In this document: in pieces, positions 23,678 to 32,812 of the stretch
Layout: each line of letters begins with the position of its first letter
Numbering within the stretch: the stretch's first letter is position 1
Assembly: GCA_024236195.1 (NCBI GenBank)
Contig: JACKKZ010000007.1
Coordinates: forward strand, 1 to 64,000
Reading direction: 5' to 3'
DNA: 64,000 bases
From: Sphingomonadaceae bacterium
GTDB taxonomy: Bacteria; Pseudomonadota; Alphaproteobacteria; Sphingomonadales; Sphingomonadaceae
Notes under the pieces: generated by a model
Told to the model about the DNA's origin: nothing
The model's database searches: none
What the model saw: only the letters and a program-made list of their open reading frames with translations
Position numbers and translations under genes: made by a program

Positions 23678-25096
23678 TTAGCGTGCAGCCATCCGGAAGC
23701 CGGTGTCCACTGCACCGGGCAGCGGCTTGCCATCGGCCCATGCAATGCAGCCCTGGCCGCGAGCCTTTACCTTGCCACACATGCTGGTGGCGCTGGCTTG
23801 CTGGAAACCACCGGCAGAGACGCGGAAATAGGTCTTGCCGCGCACCTTTGCCTCAGTGATGACCATTTCATAATTGCTCAGTTCCGGCCAGCGGGCAGCG
23901 TAGATGCCCCATGCACGGCGCGCGCCCTGTTCGCTGGAGAAACTACCCAGCTGGACGAGGTGGCTGCCATTGGCGGCAATTTCCCCACCACGCGGTTCAG
24001 CGCGGCTGGCGGTACGCGGGCCAACAGCGCCATAGCGGGCCGGGGCCTTCTGTACGACAGGCTCCGAAACGAAGCGCATCGTGTCCTGCGCGACTTGCAC
24101 CGGGGTGGAACCGCGCGGAGCGGGGGCGACAAAGGCTTCTTCGAAATTGGCCGGTCCTTCGACCTTCGGCGCTTCATAGGCAGCAACGCCTACAGCCGGG
24201 GCGGACGGATCAACGCGGACCACTTCCACCGGAGTGTCGGTATAGTCGAGCGGCGGCAATTCGCCGGAATTGGCAGCGGCAAGCGTCGCTTCCTGTGCGG
24301 CTTCGGCTTGCGCCACCGGCACCAGAGCTGCGGCTTCGCTGGCGAGCTGTTCTGCGCTCGGGAAGTTGCCCAGCGCCAGCTGGCTCGGCTGGCCGGGGTC
24401 AGCGCGGAGCGGCACGCTCAGCAGACTGGCGACACGTTGCTGGTAATCTTCCGGCTTCGCTTCGCGCGCCCACTGGCTGATGCGGGCATCAAGCTGGCCT
24501 GCGGGCACATCTTCTGCCGCCATCACGCGGGCAGCGCGCCAATTGCCCTGCAAGGCATAGGCATAAGCGAGGTTCTGGCGAACCTTCGGCGTATTTTCCC
24601 CGCTGCGCAGAGCGTTGGCGAGGATGTGGACACCGCGATCCGGTTCTCCGGCCAGCGCGAGGGCGAGGCCGAGGTCAGCGGGGGCAATATCGTCACGCCA
24701 GTCATCGAGGATGGCAACGGCCTTGGCATTATTGCCTGCGGCGACCTGAGCGAGCGCATAGGACAGTGCGGTGCGCGGGCTGCTGTCGCCCAGCGACATG
24801 GCGTCATCAAAGCTGGTAGCGGCAGACTGGAACCGGCCTGCTTCCATATAGGCCGCACCCAGCACCGCGCGATAGGCGGCGTTGCGCGGGTCAGCCATCA
24901 CAGCCGCTTCGGCATTTTCGATGGCACGGTCCACATTGCCCTTGGCCAGCGCGGTTTGCGCCTTGCCTGCGGCGAGGTCTGCGCGCGGTGCCTTGCTGGC
25001 ACATCCGGCGAGGGCAGTGGTGGCAAGTGCGCCCACCAGCACGAGACTGACAAACCGTTTGCGGTTGGCCCGATTGGCGTTTGCGGTGCGAGTCAT
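23678..25096 (-). CDS. TPR and SPOR domain lipoprotein
   Basis: Envelope protein of 472 aa. A signal with lipobox-like ALAGC ends near residue 32. Tetratricopeptide-type repeats follow (about 40-210: AIENAEAAVMADPRNAAYRAV, ALAQVAAGNNAKAVAIL, LAYAYALQGNWRAARVMA). A long low-complexity linker leads to a C-terminal SPOR domain (about 390-470, HLVQLGSFSSEQGARRAWG) that binds denuded septal peptidoglycan. It is the last gene of a minus-strand cluster with a ParA ATPase and a ribbon-helix-helix-like protein. A cell-division or polar-growth role is inferred. Confidence 0.88.
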   Translation of the reverse strand: MTRTANANRANRKRFVSLVLVGALATTALAGCASKAPRADLAAGKAQTALAKGNVDRAIENAEAAVMADPRNAAYRAVLGAAYMEAGRFQSAATSFDDAMSLGDSSPRTALSYALAQVAAGNNAKAVAILDDWRDDIAPADLGLALALAGEPDRGVHILANALRSGENTPKVRQNLAYAYALQGNWRAARVMAAEDVPAGQLDARISQWAREAKPEDYQQRVASLLSVPLRADPGQPSQLALGNFPSAEQLASEAAALVPVAQAEAAQEATLAAANSGELPPLDYTDTPVEVVRVDPSAPAVGVAAYEAPKVEGPANFEEAFVAPAPRGSTPVQVAQDTMRFVSEPVVQKAPARYGAVGPRTASRAEPRGGEIAANGSHLVQLGSFSSEQGARRAWGIYAARWPELSNYEMVITEAKVRGKTYFRVSAGGFQQASATSMCGKVKARGQGCIAWADGKPLPGAVDTGFRMAAR

Positions 25097-25119
25097 GGTC
25101 CGGATCCCCTTCCTGGGCC

Positions 25120-25740
25120 TCAGTTGCGCGTGACCTGGGCGGCCAGCGATTCGAGTTCGTTCATGTCGCCGAGCAGCGAATCGAGTGCTTCGGTGACGAG
25201 TTGCTGGGCGCTGCGATTGCGGATTGTGCAGGCAAGCCGCAGCTTGAGATGGCGGTCTGCGTCGAGCCGCAGAGTAAAGGCCGCGCGCTTGCCGCGGTCC
25301 AGCGAGCTGCGGCGCGAACGGGCGGGTGCAGCGGGCCTGGGCGCAGCGACCGGTGCCACCTTGGCCACCGGCACGGCGACCGGCGCCGGGTTGGTCACAG
25401 CGGCAACCTTGCGGGCGATTTCTTCCTGCTGCTTGTGCACGGCAGGGCGGGCCGCTTCGGCGAGTTCAGCCTGGGCTTTCTCATCCTGGGCGCGGGCCTG
25501 GGCGGCGGTTTCCTCATTGGCTGGCGCCGGGGTGAGGGCGACGACATCATGGTCAGAGCGATGGTCTTCATCGCCCATATCGTTCCAGCCAAGGTCTTCG
25601 AGATGTTCGTCACCTTGCTGGACGGTGTTGGCAACCACCGGGGTCAGTCCGCCCAATTGCGGGCGCATCGCGGGCTTCGCGCCGCCCTTGCGGGCCAGCA
25701 GCGTGGGGCCGAGCGAGGCAAAATTTGCTGCTTCTGCCAT
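25120..25740 (-). CDS. unknown protein with ribbon-helix-helix-like C-terminus, ParA-associated
   Basis: I do not recognise a named family. The 206-aa protein has an acidic, low-complexity first half with a helical segment rich in Ala, Glu and Gln (about 70-115), then a Pro/Ala/Val linker. Its last 60 residues include KRAAFTLRLDADRHLKLRLA and RNRSAQQLVTEALDSLLGDM, a strand-helix-helix pattern like ribbon-helix-helix proteins. It is encoded 14 bases after the ParA gene. Small RHH proteins such as ParG are partners of ParA ATPases, so a partner or adaptor role is likely. Confidence 0.7.
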   Translation of the reverse strand: MAEAANFASLGPTLLARKGGAKPAMRPQLGGLTPVVANTVQQGDEHLEDLGWNDMGDEDHRSDHDVVALTPAPANEETAAQARAQDEKAQAELAEAARPAVHKQQEEIARKVAAVTNPAPVAVPVAKVAPVAAPRPAAPARSRRSSLDRGKRAAFTLRLDADRHLKLRLACTIRNRSAQQLVTEALDSLLGDMNELESLAAQVTRN

Positions 25741-25754
25741 GGGGGCGCTCCGGC

Positions 25755-26477
25755 TTACTGTGCCACCCGGCGGCCAAAGCCACCTGCGGGACGGTGATGG
25801 ATGCCGGGGGCCTGCGGAGCCGCGGTGTTGGGAGCCGCAAACACGGTGCGGCGGAAATTCTTTTCGAGCCGGTCAGAGATGTAATTCCACAATGCAGCCA
25901 CTTCGGCGGCGCTGCGGCTTTCCGGGTCCACTTCCATCACGGTGCGGCCGTCAATCATCGAGGCGGCATAGTCAGTGCGGTGGTGGAGGGTGATCGGGGC
26001 AACCGTGCCGTGCTGCGACAGGGCAACGGCGGCTTCGGATGTGATCTTGGCCTTGGGCGTGGCGGCATTGACCACGAAGACCAGCGGTTTGCCAGCGCGT
26101 TCGCACAAATCGACCGTGGCACCCACGGCGCGCAAATCATGCGGGCTGGGACGGGTCGGGACAACGATCAGCTCGGCGACGGAGATCACCGACTGGATCG
26201 CCATGGTGATGGCCGGCGGCGTGTCAATCACGGCCAGCTTGAATCCCTGCTGGCGCAAGACCTGGAGGTCATTGGCCAGCCGCGCGACAGTGGTCTGCGC
26301 AAAGGCGGGATATTCCGCTTCGCGTTCGTTCCACCAGTCAGCCAGCGAACCCTGCGGGTCGATGTCGATCAGAACGACCGGGCCAGCACCGGCGCGCTGC
26401 GCCTGCACTGCCAGATGTCCTGACAAGGTGGTCTTACCTGATCCACCCTTCTGCGATGCCAATGCCAGTACTCGCAA
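25755..26477 (-). CDS. ParA/MinD-family ATPase (orphan)
   Basis: P-loop ATPase of 240 aa with the deviant Walker A motif QKGGSGKTT (residues 9-17, signature Lys at 10) and LIDIDPQGSLADWW as the A-prime motif. VIDTPPAIT corresponds to Walker B. It is of the short ParA type without an N-terminal HTH, like VirC1 or ParF. No parB is nearby, so it is not the main chromosome-partition ParA. It heads a minus-strand operon with a ribbon-helix-helix-like protein and a SPOR protein, pointing to positioning of a cargo or of the division machinery. Confidence 0.9.
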   Translation of the reverse strand: MRVLALASQKGGSGKTTLSGHLAVQAQRAGAGPVVLIDIDPQGSLADWWNEREAEYPAFAQTTVARLANDLQVLRQQGFKLAVIDTPPAITMAIQSVISVAELIVVPTRPSPHDLRAVGATVDLCERAGKPLVFVVNAATPKAKITSEAAVALSQHGTVAPITLHHRTDYAASMIDGRTVMEVDPESRSAAEVAALWNYISDRLEKNFRRTVFAAPNTAAPQAPGIHHRPAGGFGRRVAQ

Positions 26478-26709
26478 GGTCTGGTCCCCCTGATTACGCC
26501 AAAATCGACGTCGTTAGACATGTGTTCAGTAGGGAAATCGCAGGATACCCCTAATTTTGGGTTAACGGTGTGGTTAAGGAAAGGGCGTGAACGGCGCCAA
26601 GTCGCGCTGGCGGTCTGGCCATCCCGGAAAGAACTTCTTAGAAAATCTTTGCTAACGGCACGTTCACTATGTCACTCTCATACAGAGCTGATGGAGGCTT
26701 CCTGATCCG

Positions 26710-27939
26710 ATGATGCGTTTTTCTGCCTGTTCTCTTGCTGCCATGGCGCTGGCCGTGGCCCTGCCTGCACCTGCGCTTGCTGATGTGAAGTCTGGCGTCG
26801 ATGCGTGGAGCCGGGGCGATTACGAACAGGCTGTAAAGGAATGGCGCGGCCCGGCGGCCGCGGGTGATGCGGATGCGCAATTCAACATGGCGCAGGCCTA
26901 TCGCCTTGGCCGCGGGGTGGAAGTGAACGCCAAGCAGGCAGAAGTCTATTATGCCAAGGCCGCAGCGCAGGGCCATATCAAGGCGGCTGACAATTACGGC
27001 CTGATGCTGTTTCAGGATGGCCGCCGGGAAGAGGCAATGCCCTATATCAAGGCGGCTTCCGAACGGGGCGATCCGCGCGCGCAATATCTGCTCGGCATCG
27101 CGCACTTCAATGGCGACATGGTGCCCAAGGACTGGGTGCGCGCCTATGCGCTGCTGACGCTCGCCAATTCGGCCGGCCTGCCGCAAGCCAAGCCTGCGAT
27201 CCAGCAGATGGACAGCTTCATCCCACTGGCCCAGCGGCAGGAAGCGCAGACGGTCGCAGGGCAGATCAAGGCGCAGGCCGATTCCAAGCGTGGCACACAG
27301 CTGGCAGCTGCTGATCTGGGGCAGGGGGGCAGTATTACCAAGGCCGCTCCGCCGCCACCGCGCCCGGCACAGGCAGCGGTGCTGCCCGGCACGACCGGCC
27401 GCATCCCGCAGCCGATCCAGACGACGCCGGTGGCACCGTCCATCGCTGCGGCAGAAGCCGCCATTTCAGAGGCGCAGCGCGTGACCGGCACTGGCAGCCC
27501 GGCGGGTGCCGGGGCCGACTATGCTGGCAGCGCCCCCGCAGCGCGTCCGCGCCCCGGGCGAGTGTCCGGCGTGACCACAGCAGCGGTAGAGGCAGATTCC
27601 ATGCGCGCCCGCGCCATGGGTGCGCCTGATCCTTTGCCCCGGCCGGTTGCTGCCACCCCGACTCCGACACCGCAGCCCACGCGGACGGCGGCGTCTGGCA
27701 CCGCTGCCAGCGGCGGCCCGTGGAAAGTCCAGTTGGGCGCTTTCTCCGTTGCCGGTAATGCCGACCGTATGTGGAACCAGCTTAGTGGCCGCGCCGAACT
27801 GGCAGGGGCATCGAAAGTGGTGGTACCCGCAGGGCGGCTGACCAAGCTGCTGGCAGGCGGGTTTTCCAGCCGCGGCGAGGCGCAGCAAGCCTGCTCTGCG
27901 CTCAAGGCTGGCGGGCATAGCTGCCTCGTGACCCGGTAA
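26710..27939 (+). CDS. Sel1-repeat and SPOR domain protein
   Basis: Periplasmic protein of 409 aa. A signal peptide ends at ALA near residue 24. Sel1-like repeats cover about 25-170 (AAAGDADAQFNMAQAYRLGR, AAAQGHIKAADNYGLMLF, SERGDPRAQYLLGIAHFNG). A long Pro/Ala-rich linker is followed by a C-terminal SPOR domain (about 335-405, WKVQLGAFSVAGNADRMWNQ) that targets septal glycan. It is divergent from the ParA gene over a shared 232-base region and parallels the TPR-SPOR protein across it, so the four genes form one functional neighbourhood. Confidence 0.9.
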   Translation: MMRFSACSLAAMALAVALPAPALADVKSGVDAWSRGDYEQAVKEWRGPAAAGDADAQFNMAQAYRLGRGVEVNAKQAEVYYAKAAAQGHIKAADNYGLMLFQDGRREEAMPYIKAASERGDPRAQYLLGIAHFNGDMVPKDWVRAYALLTLANSAGLPQAKPAIQQMDSFIPLAQRQEAQTVAGQIKAQADSKRGTQLAAADLGQGGSITKAAPPPPRPAQAAVLPGTTGRIPQPIQTTPVAPSIAAAEAAISEAQRVTGTGSPAGAGADYAGSAPAARPRPGRVSGVTTAAVEADSMRARAMGAPDPLPRPVAATPTPTPQPTRTAASGTAASGGPWKVQLGAFSVAGNADRMWNQLSGRAELAGASKVVVPAGRLTKLLAGGFSSRGEAQQACSALKAGGHSCLVTR

Positions 27940-28033
27940 GCCACCCTGCCAACGGTCGATCCCATTCGACCGGGGCACTTCCATAGTTTTGCCAAGCTGG
28001 TAACCTGCCCCGGATTGATCGGGGGATTATCGC

Positions 28034-29323
28034 ATGAGCACAACCGCCAGCCTTGATGAAGGCGCGACGCCGGACGAACCGCAAATGGTGGCACCGGTCG
28101 GCCAGCAGCGCCTCCTCAGCCTCGATTTCATTCGCGGCATTGCGGTAATGGGAATCCTCGCGGCCAATATCGTGGCCTTTGGCCAGCCATGGTCCGCCTA
28201 TATGTATCCCGATGGGTTCGTGACCCCGCATGGTGAAGCGGAAGACTGGATGTGGATCGCGCAATTCGTGCTGATCGACCACAAGATGCGCGGGCTCTTC
28301 ACTATCCTGTTCGGCGCCGGGATGATGCTGTTCCTTGAAAAAGCATGGGCGAAGGGGGCAACCAACTGGTTGCAGGCGCGGCGGCTGGGCTGGCTGTTCC
28401 TGTTTGGCCTTGCCCATTTCTTCCTGATCTGGCGCGGCGATATCCTGATGCTCTATGCGGTGGCCGGTTTGCTGGCGCTGCTCTTCACCCATCTCAAGGC
28501 GCGCGAGCAATTGTTGATCGGGGGGCTGTGGTATCTTGCCGGGATGATCCTGTTCGCGGCGATGATGATCCCGTCTTACCTGATCGCCGAAACAAGTTTT
28601 GGCACCGCACCCGCCCTGGCCGAAGTGTTGCAGCAAATGCAGGATGCCAAGGCCAAGCAGCTGGCTGACGATGCGATGGAGCTGTCGCTGGCGCAGGGTG
28701 GCAATTTGTTCGCATGGCTGGGGCATGGCTTTGAAAAACACGCACTGGACCCGTTCAACAATCTGATCGTCCTGTTCCTGGAGACGGTGCCGCTGATGCT
28801 GATCGGGATGGCTTTGTATCGCATGGGCCTGTTTGACGGGACGATGATGGATGCCACTACCCAGCGCCGCCGGGGATGGCTGCTGCTGGTGATCGGTGCC
28901 GCGATGTCACTGGCCATTGGCCTATGGGCCAAGAGCATCGGCTTTTCCTTTTTCGGCGTGCAGGCCGCCTTTATGGGCATGACCCCGCTGCCCCAATTGC
29001 TGATGACGCTGGGGCTGGCCATGCTGCTGTCGCTCTGGGCACCCAAGGCAACCGGCTGGCTGGGCGAGCGGGTAATTGCCACCGGGCGCATGGCCTTTTC
29101 CAACTATATCGGCACGTCGATTCTGATGCAGTTCGTGTTCCAGGGCTGGGCGCTGGGGCTCTATGGGGAACTGACCCGGGGCGGGCTCTACCTCGTCGTG
29201 CTGGGTGCCTGCGTGGTGATGCTGGCATGGTCAAAGCCATGGCTGGCCCACTATCGCTATGGCCCGCTGGAATGGCTGTGGCGCTGCCTCACCTATGGGC
29301 GCATGTTCCCGCTCCGGCGTTGA
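28034..29323 (+). CDS. DUF418 (YeiB-like) membrane protein
   Basis: Polytopic inner-membrane protein of 429 aa. The N-terminus RLLSLDFIRGIAVMGILAANI is the DUF1624/YeiB hallmark. The FTILFGAGMMLFLEKA segment follows, and the DUF418 C-terminal part has GRMAFSNYIGTSILMQFVF and PLEWLWRCLTYG, all characteristic. About ten helices are visible. The biochemical function is unknown; relatives in acyltransferase-3-like folds suggest envelope modification. It is separated by 94 bases from the SPOR gene and appears monocistronic. Confidence 0.9.
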   Translation: MSTTASLDEGATPDEPQMVAPVGQQRLLSLDFIRGIAVMGILAANIVAFGQPWSAYMYPDGFVTPHGEAEDWMWIAQFVLIDHKMRGLFTILFGAGMMLFLEKAWAKGATNWLQARRLGWLFLFGLAHFFLIWRGDILMLYAVAGLLALLFTHLKAREQLLIGGLWYLAGMILFAAMMIPSYLIAETSFGTAPALAEVLQQMQDAKAKQLADDAMELSLAQGGNLFAWLGHGFEKHALDPFNNLIVLFLETVPLMLIGMALYRMGLFDGTMMDATTQRRRGWLLLVIGAAMSLAIGLWAKSIGFSFFGVQAAFMGMTPLPQLLMTLGLAMLLSLWAPKATGWLGERVIATGRMAFSNYIGTSILMQFVFQGWALGLYGELTRGGLYLVVLGACVVMLAWSKPWLAHYRYGPLEWLWRCLTYGRMFPLRR

Positions 29324-29342
29324 CTCTTTCCCATCTTGTTAT

Positions 29343-29371
29343 TGCGAGTTACTTGCATTAAGTGAGTCGCA
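29343..29371. promoter_or_regulatory. Fur-type iron-responsive operator
   Basis: TGCGAGTTACTTGCA at 29343-29357 is a 7-1-7 palindrome, and the whole 29-bp block is a larger palindrome running from TGCGA to TCGCA. Such overlapping inverted repeats are typical of Fur boxes. It ends 21 bases before the bfd start codon, consistent with repression or iron-dependent control of bfd and bfr. Confidence 0.65.
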
Positions 29372-29392
29372 TAACCAGCGGAGAGATCGGCC

Positions 29393-29584
29393 ATGTATGT
29401 CTGCATCTGCAATGCCATCAAGGAGAGGGAACTGCGCGCCATCGCCTGTTCCGTATCCGGCGATGCAGAGGCGGCCTATGCCGCGCTGGGCAAGGAGCCC
29501 GATTGCGGCCAGTGCTTGTGCGAAGCGGAAGATATACTGGCTGAAGAACGCGCCGGCGCCATACCGCTGGCACTGGCGGTCTGA
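29393..29584 (+). CDS. bfd: bacterioferritin-associated ferredoxin
   Basis: Small [2Fe-2S] protein of 63 aa that delivers electrons to bacterioferritin for iron release. Cluster Cys residues are at 4 and 6 (MYVCICNAI) and at 38 and 41 (PDCGQCLCEA), the Bfd arrangement. It is followed 76 bases later by bfr and preceded by a strong palindromic iron-regulator site. Bfd is typically induced under iron starvation. Confidence 0.95.
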   Translation: MYVCICNAIKERELRAIACSVSGDAEAAYAALGKEPDCGQCLCEAEDILAEERAGAIPLALAV

Positions 29585-29660
29585 CAGTCTTGCCACTGCC
29601 CTTTCCTTGGCTGGCTGAAACAGGCATAGTCCCTGCGATAGCGGTAGCAGGAGATTTCCC

Positions 29661-30143
29661 ATGAAGGGCGACGCCAAGGTCATCGAATTCCTCAACAAGG
29701 CGCTCACCAACGAGCTGACCGCGATCAACCAGTATTGGCTTCACTATCGTGTCCTTGCCGATTGGGGGGTGTCCAAGCTGGCAGACTATGAGCGGCATGA
29801 ATCCATCGACGAGATGAAACATGCCGACCAGCTGGCGGAACGGATCCTGTTCCTCAATGGGCTGCCCAACTTCCAGGCGATCCACAAGCTGAAGGTCGGC
29901 GAGAATGTCGAGGAAATCCTCAAGGCTGACCTCGCGGTGGAAATGGAAGCCATCCCGCTGCTGCGCGATGCCATCGAATATTGCGAATCGGTGCGCGACT
30001 ATGTCAGCCGCGACCTCTTCGCTGCCATCCTCGAAAGCGAGGAGGAGCATGTCGATTATCTCGAAACGCAATTCGACATGATCGAGCGGATGGGGCTGCA
30101 AAACTACGTCCAGCTGCAGAGCGAGGCCGCCAGCGCGGACTGA
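29661..30143 (+). CDS. bfr: bacterioferritin
   Basis: Iron-storage protein of 160 aa forming a 24-mer with intersubunit haem. All ferroxidase ligands are present: Glu18, Glu51, His54, Glu94, Glu127 and His130. The haem ligand Met52 lies in DEMKHAD. The sequence is full length, starting MKGDAKVIEFLNKALTNELT. It forms a unit with bfd upstream, letting the cell store iron and mobilise it on demand. Confidence 0.97.
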   Translation: MKGDAKVIEFLNKALTNELTAINQYWLHYRVLADWGVSKLADYERHESIDEMKHADQLAERILFLNGLPNFQAIHKLKVGENVEEILKADLAVEMEAIPLLRDAIEYCESVRDYVSRDLFAAILESEEEHVDYLETQFDMIERMGLQNYVQLQSEAASAD

Positions 30144-30208
30144 CCCCGGCCGGGTAATTTGACTCAAGCCAATTGCGTCATGCGCATATCCCGCTAAAGG
30201 CGCTCGCC

Positions 30209-30610
30209 ATGCGGTTCCGCCAGACATCCCTGTTTTCAGCATTTGCTGCGCTGCTGATCGGCACGGCATTGCTGCTGCGTGTGGCGGTGCCTGCGGGCTG
30301 GATGCCCGATGTCGGCACGGATGGCGTGATGCGCGTCACGCTGTGTACCGGTTATGGCAAGGTCAATGCCTGGATCGACGAGGATGGAACGCTCCATCGC
30401 GGCGAACCGGCGGACCATGACAGTGACGACGCCAAGCATTGCGCCTTCACGGCGACGGCCATGTCGCTTGCCATGGCGGACATGCCGGAACTGCCGCAGC
30501 CGGTGCTGCTGCCGCAGGACCTCCCTGAGCCAGCATTGCGCGAGCTTGCACCCGGCAAAGGCCTCGCTGCGCCTCCACCGCCAGCCACCGGCCCTCCTTC
30601 ACTCGCCTGA
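30209..30610 (+). CDS. DUF2946-like small exported protein, copper-locus type
   Basis: A protein of 133 aa with an N-terminal hydrophobic segment (SLFSAFAALLIGTALLLRVAV), then PAGWMPD, VTLCTGYGKV and a His/Asp-rich stretch ending in DDAKHCAFTA. The order of PxGWMP, one Cys and a His-Cys pair fits DUF2946. The start at 30209 has AAAGG eight bases upstream; an earlier ATG has none. It is followed 82 bases later by a TonB-dependent receptor, a pairing often seen in copper-uptake loci. A metal-binding role is inferred. Confidence 0.72.
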   Translation: MRFRQTSLFSAFAALLIGTALLLRVAVPAGWMPDVGTDGVMRVTLCTGYGKVNAWIDEDGTLHRGEPADHDSDDAKHCAFTATAMSLAMADMPELPQPVLLPQDLPEPALRELAPGKGLAAPPPPATGPPSLA

Positions 30611-30692
30611 CATGCCCAAGCGGCTGCGTATCTGCGCAGCCTGATTTCCTGTGGCGCTCACCAGCGCCCCTGTCAGACGAGTATCCACGACC

Positions 30693-32804
30693 ATGAATTT
30701 CCGTTCCGCCGGGGCCCGTGCGGCCTCGCTCGCCGCGCTTTCTATCGCGCTGTCTGCCACTCCCGCCTTTGCTGCCGATGATGCCGGAGCAGGCGACCCG
30801 CTGACCGATATCATTATCGTGACCGGCACTCCCCAACGCGCCACGATCGAGGATATTGATCCAAAGGAACAGCCGGTCGTCACCCCTGATGCCGCCGGGC
30901 TGGTCGCCCGCGCCCCCGGTGCGGCGCTGATCGACAATGGCGCGCTGTCCGGTCAGGTGCAGTATCGCGGCAGCTTTGGCGACCGCGTGCTGGTGCGCGT
31001 CAACGGCCAGCGTTTCGGCTCTGGCGGCCCCAATTGGATGGACCCGCCACTGCATTACGCGCCGATGGTGCTGGTCGATCATATCGAGCTGGATCGCGGT
31101 ATCAGCCCGGTCAGCAAGGGGCCGGGCGAAGCGGGCGGGGTCAATGCCGTGCTCAAGCAGGTCGGCTTTGCTGACAGTGCTTCCGTTTCACCCACTGTCG
31201 ATGTCGGCGCACTCTATCGCTCGGTGGATGATAGCTATGCGGTGGGCGGTATCGCCGGTGTTTCCAGCGACACGGTGCGCTTTGGCGTGATGGCCGCATG
31301 GGAAGAGGGCGATGATTACCGCTTCCCCGGTGGCCGCGCCGCCTCGACCGGATTTGAACGGCTCACGCTGGGCGCTCATGCCGGGCTGAAGACCGGGCCG
31401 GGCGAATTGAGCGTGGAATATCGCCGCCAGGAAACCGGGCCGACCGGTAACCCGCCATTCCCGATGGATATCCAGTATTTCAACGGAGACTTCTTCCGCA
31501 TCGGTGCAAAGGTGGACCTGACGGACAAGCTCACGCTGGAAAGCCATCTCGGCTATGTCGCGATCCGGCATTTGATGGATAATTACACGCTGCGACCGTC
31601 TCCCCCGGCGATGAATCAGCGCGCGACCTTTGCCGATGCGGATACGACCACGGCCGACCTCGCGCTCTCAATCGGCAGCGGCATGGGCACATGGACGCTG
31701 GGCGGCGATGTGGAACTGGGCAGCAAGCAGGTCCGGATCACCAATCCGAACAATACCGCATTCTACCTTACCTCGCTCAACCGTATTGCCAGTGACCGCT
31801 ATGGCGCCTTCCTGCAATGGCGCGGCGCGATGGGTCCGGTCGAGGCTGAGCTGGGCGCGCGGGTGGATCGCCACGGCATCCGCGCCGCTGCGCCGGAAGT
31901 GGGCAGTGCCGTGCCGATGGGGCCGCGGATGCTGGCCACCATGTTCGCCGCATCGGATCGTAACTGGTCTGATACCAGCTATGATTTGACGGGCCGTTTC
32001 TGGATGGAGCTGGGCGCGGTGCGTCCGCGTCTGACCATCGCCCGCAAGACCCGCGCGCCAAGCCCGCTCGAACGGTTCAGCTGGCTGCCCACCAGCGCCA
32101 GTGCCGGGCTGGCTGATGGCAACATCTATGTCGGCAATCCGAACCTGAAGATCGAAAAGATGTGGGTGTTCGAGGCCGGTGTCGATGTCGAAACCGACAT
32201 GGTCTACGCCCGCCCGACGCTCTTCTATCGCCGGGTGGATGATTTCGTGCAGGGTGTGCCCTTCGATGCCACCGTGGGTGTGGTCGATACGCCGGTGGAA
32301 ATGGTCGCCGCGATGAATGGCGACGCGACACCGCTGATCTGGGGCAATGTCGATGCTGAACTCTATGGTGTTGACCTGGACTTTGGCGCGAAGCTGCCTG
32401 GCCCCCTGCGCATGGACGGTGTGGCGAGCTACACCCGCGGGAAACGGCGCGATATTGCCGATAATCTCTACCGCATCGCCCCGCCCAATATCCGCCTGGG
32501 CCTGACCTATGAAGGGCAGGGCTGGTCGATCACCGCCGAAGGGCATGGGGTCTCGAAGCAAACCAAGGTCGCAGCCAGCAATGACGAGCAGGCGACGGGC
32601 GGCTATGTCCTCGCCAACCTCTATGGCGGGATTGACCTGCTGGACGGCGTCCGCCTCGATGCCGGGGTCGAGAATATCTTTGATCGCTATTACGAGGAAC
32701 ACCTCGCAGGCTACAACCGCGTGGCAGGCAGTGACGTGCCGCTCGGCAGCCGCATGCCGGGCACGGGACGGAGTGGCTTCGTGCGGGTGCGGGTGAAATA
32801 CTGA
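30693..32804 (+). CDS. TonB-dependent receptor, possibly for copper
   Basis: Outer-membrane 22-strand receptor of about 703 aa. The signal ends near ATPAFA; a TonB-box-like DIIIVTGTP follows. The plug domain spans about 40-160 (VLVRVNGQRFGSG, DHIELDRGISPVSKGPGEAG) and the barrel ends with the aromatic terminal residue in VRVKY. The Met- and His-containing GPNWMDPPLHYAPMV in the plug resembles OprC/NosA copper receptors, and the DUF2946 partner supports that. The ligand is not proven. Confidence 0.85.
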   Translation: MNFRSAGARAASLAALSIALSATPAFAADDAGAGDPLTDIIIVTGTPQRATIEDIDPKEQPVVTPDAAGLVARAPGAALIDNGALSGQVQYRGSFGDRVLVRVNGQRFGSGGPNWMDPPLHYAPMVLVDHIELDRGISPVSKGPGEAGGVNAVLKQVGFADSASVSPTVDVGALYRSVDDSYAVGGIAGVSSDTVRFGVMAAWEEGDDYRFPGGRAASTGFERLTLGAHAGLKTGPGELSVEYRRQETGPTGNPPFPMDIQYFNGDFFRIGAKVDLTDKLTLESHLGYVAIRHLMDNYTLRPSPPAMNQRATFADADTTTADLALSIGSGMGTWTLGGDVELGSKQVRITNPNNTAFYLTSLNRIASDRYGAFLQWRGAMGPVEAELGARVDRHGIRAAAPEVGSAVPMGPRMLATMFAASDRNWSDTSYDLTGRFWMELGAVRPRLTIARKTRAPSPLERFSWLPTSASAGLADGNIYVGNPNLKIEKMWVFEAGVDVETDMVYARPTLFYRRVDDFVQGVPFDATVGVVDTPVEMVAAMNGDATPLIWGNVDAELYGVDLDFGAKLPGPLRMDGVASYTRGKRRDIADNLYRIAPPNIRLGLTYEGQGWSITAEGHGVSKQTKVAASNDEQATGGYVLANLYGGIDLLDGVRLDAGVENIFDRYYEEHLAGYNRVAGSDVPLGSRMPGTGRSGFVRVRVKY

Positions 32805-32812
32805 GCAGATCG

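Noticed and set aside
23798..25993. 731-aa plus-strand open frame
   Set aside because: It is wholly antisense to the SPOR/TPR protein, the ribbon-helix-helix-like gene and part of parA, and has no recognisable domain; high GC keeps the shadow open.
26562..26577. CtrA-like site TTAA-N8-TTAA between parA and the Sel1-SPOR gene
   Set aside because: The known CtrA motif has a 7-base spacer; with 8 bases it is not convincing, though its place between divergent genes is suggestive.
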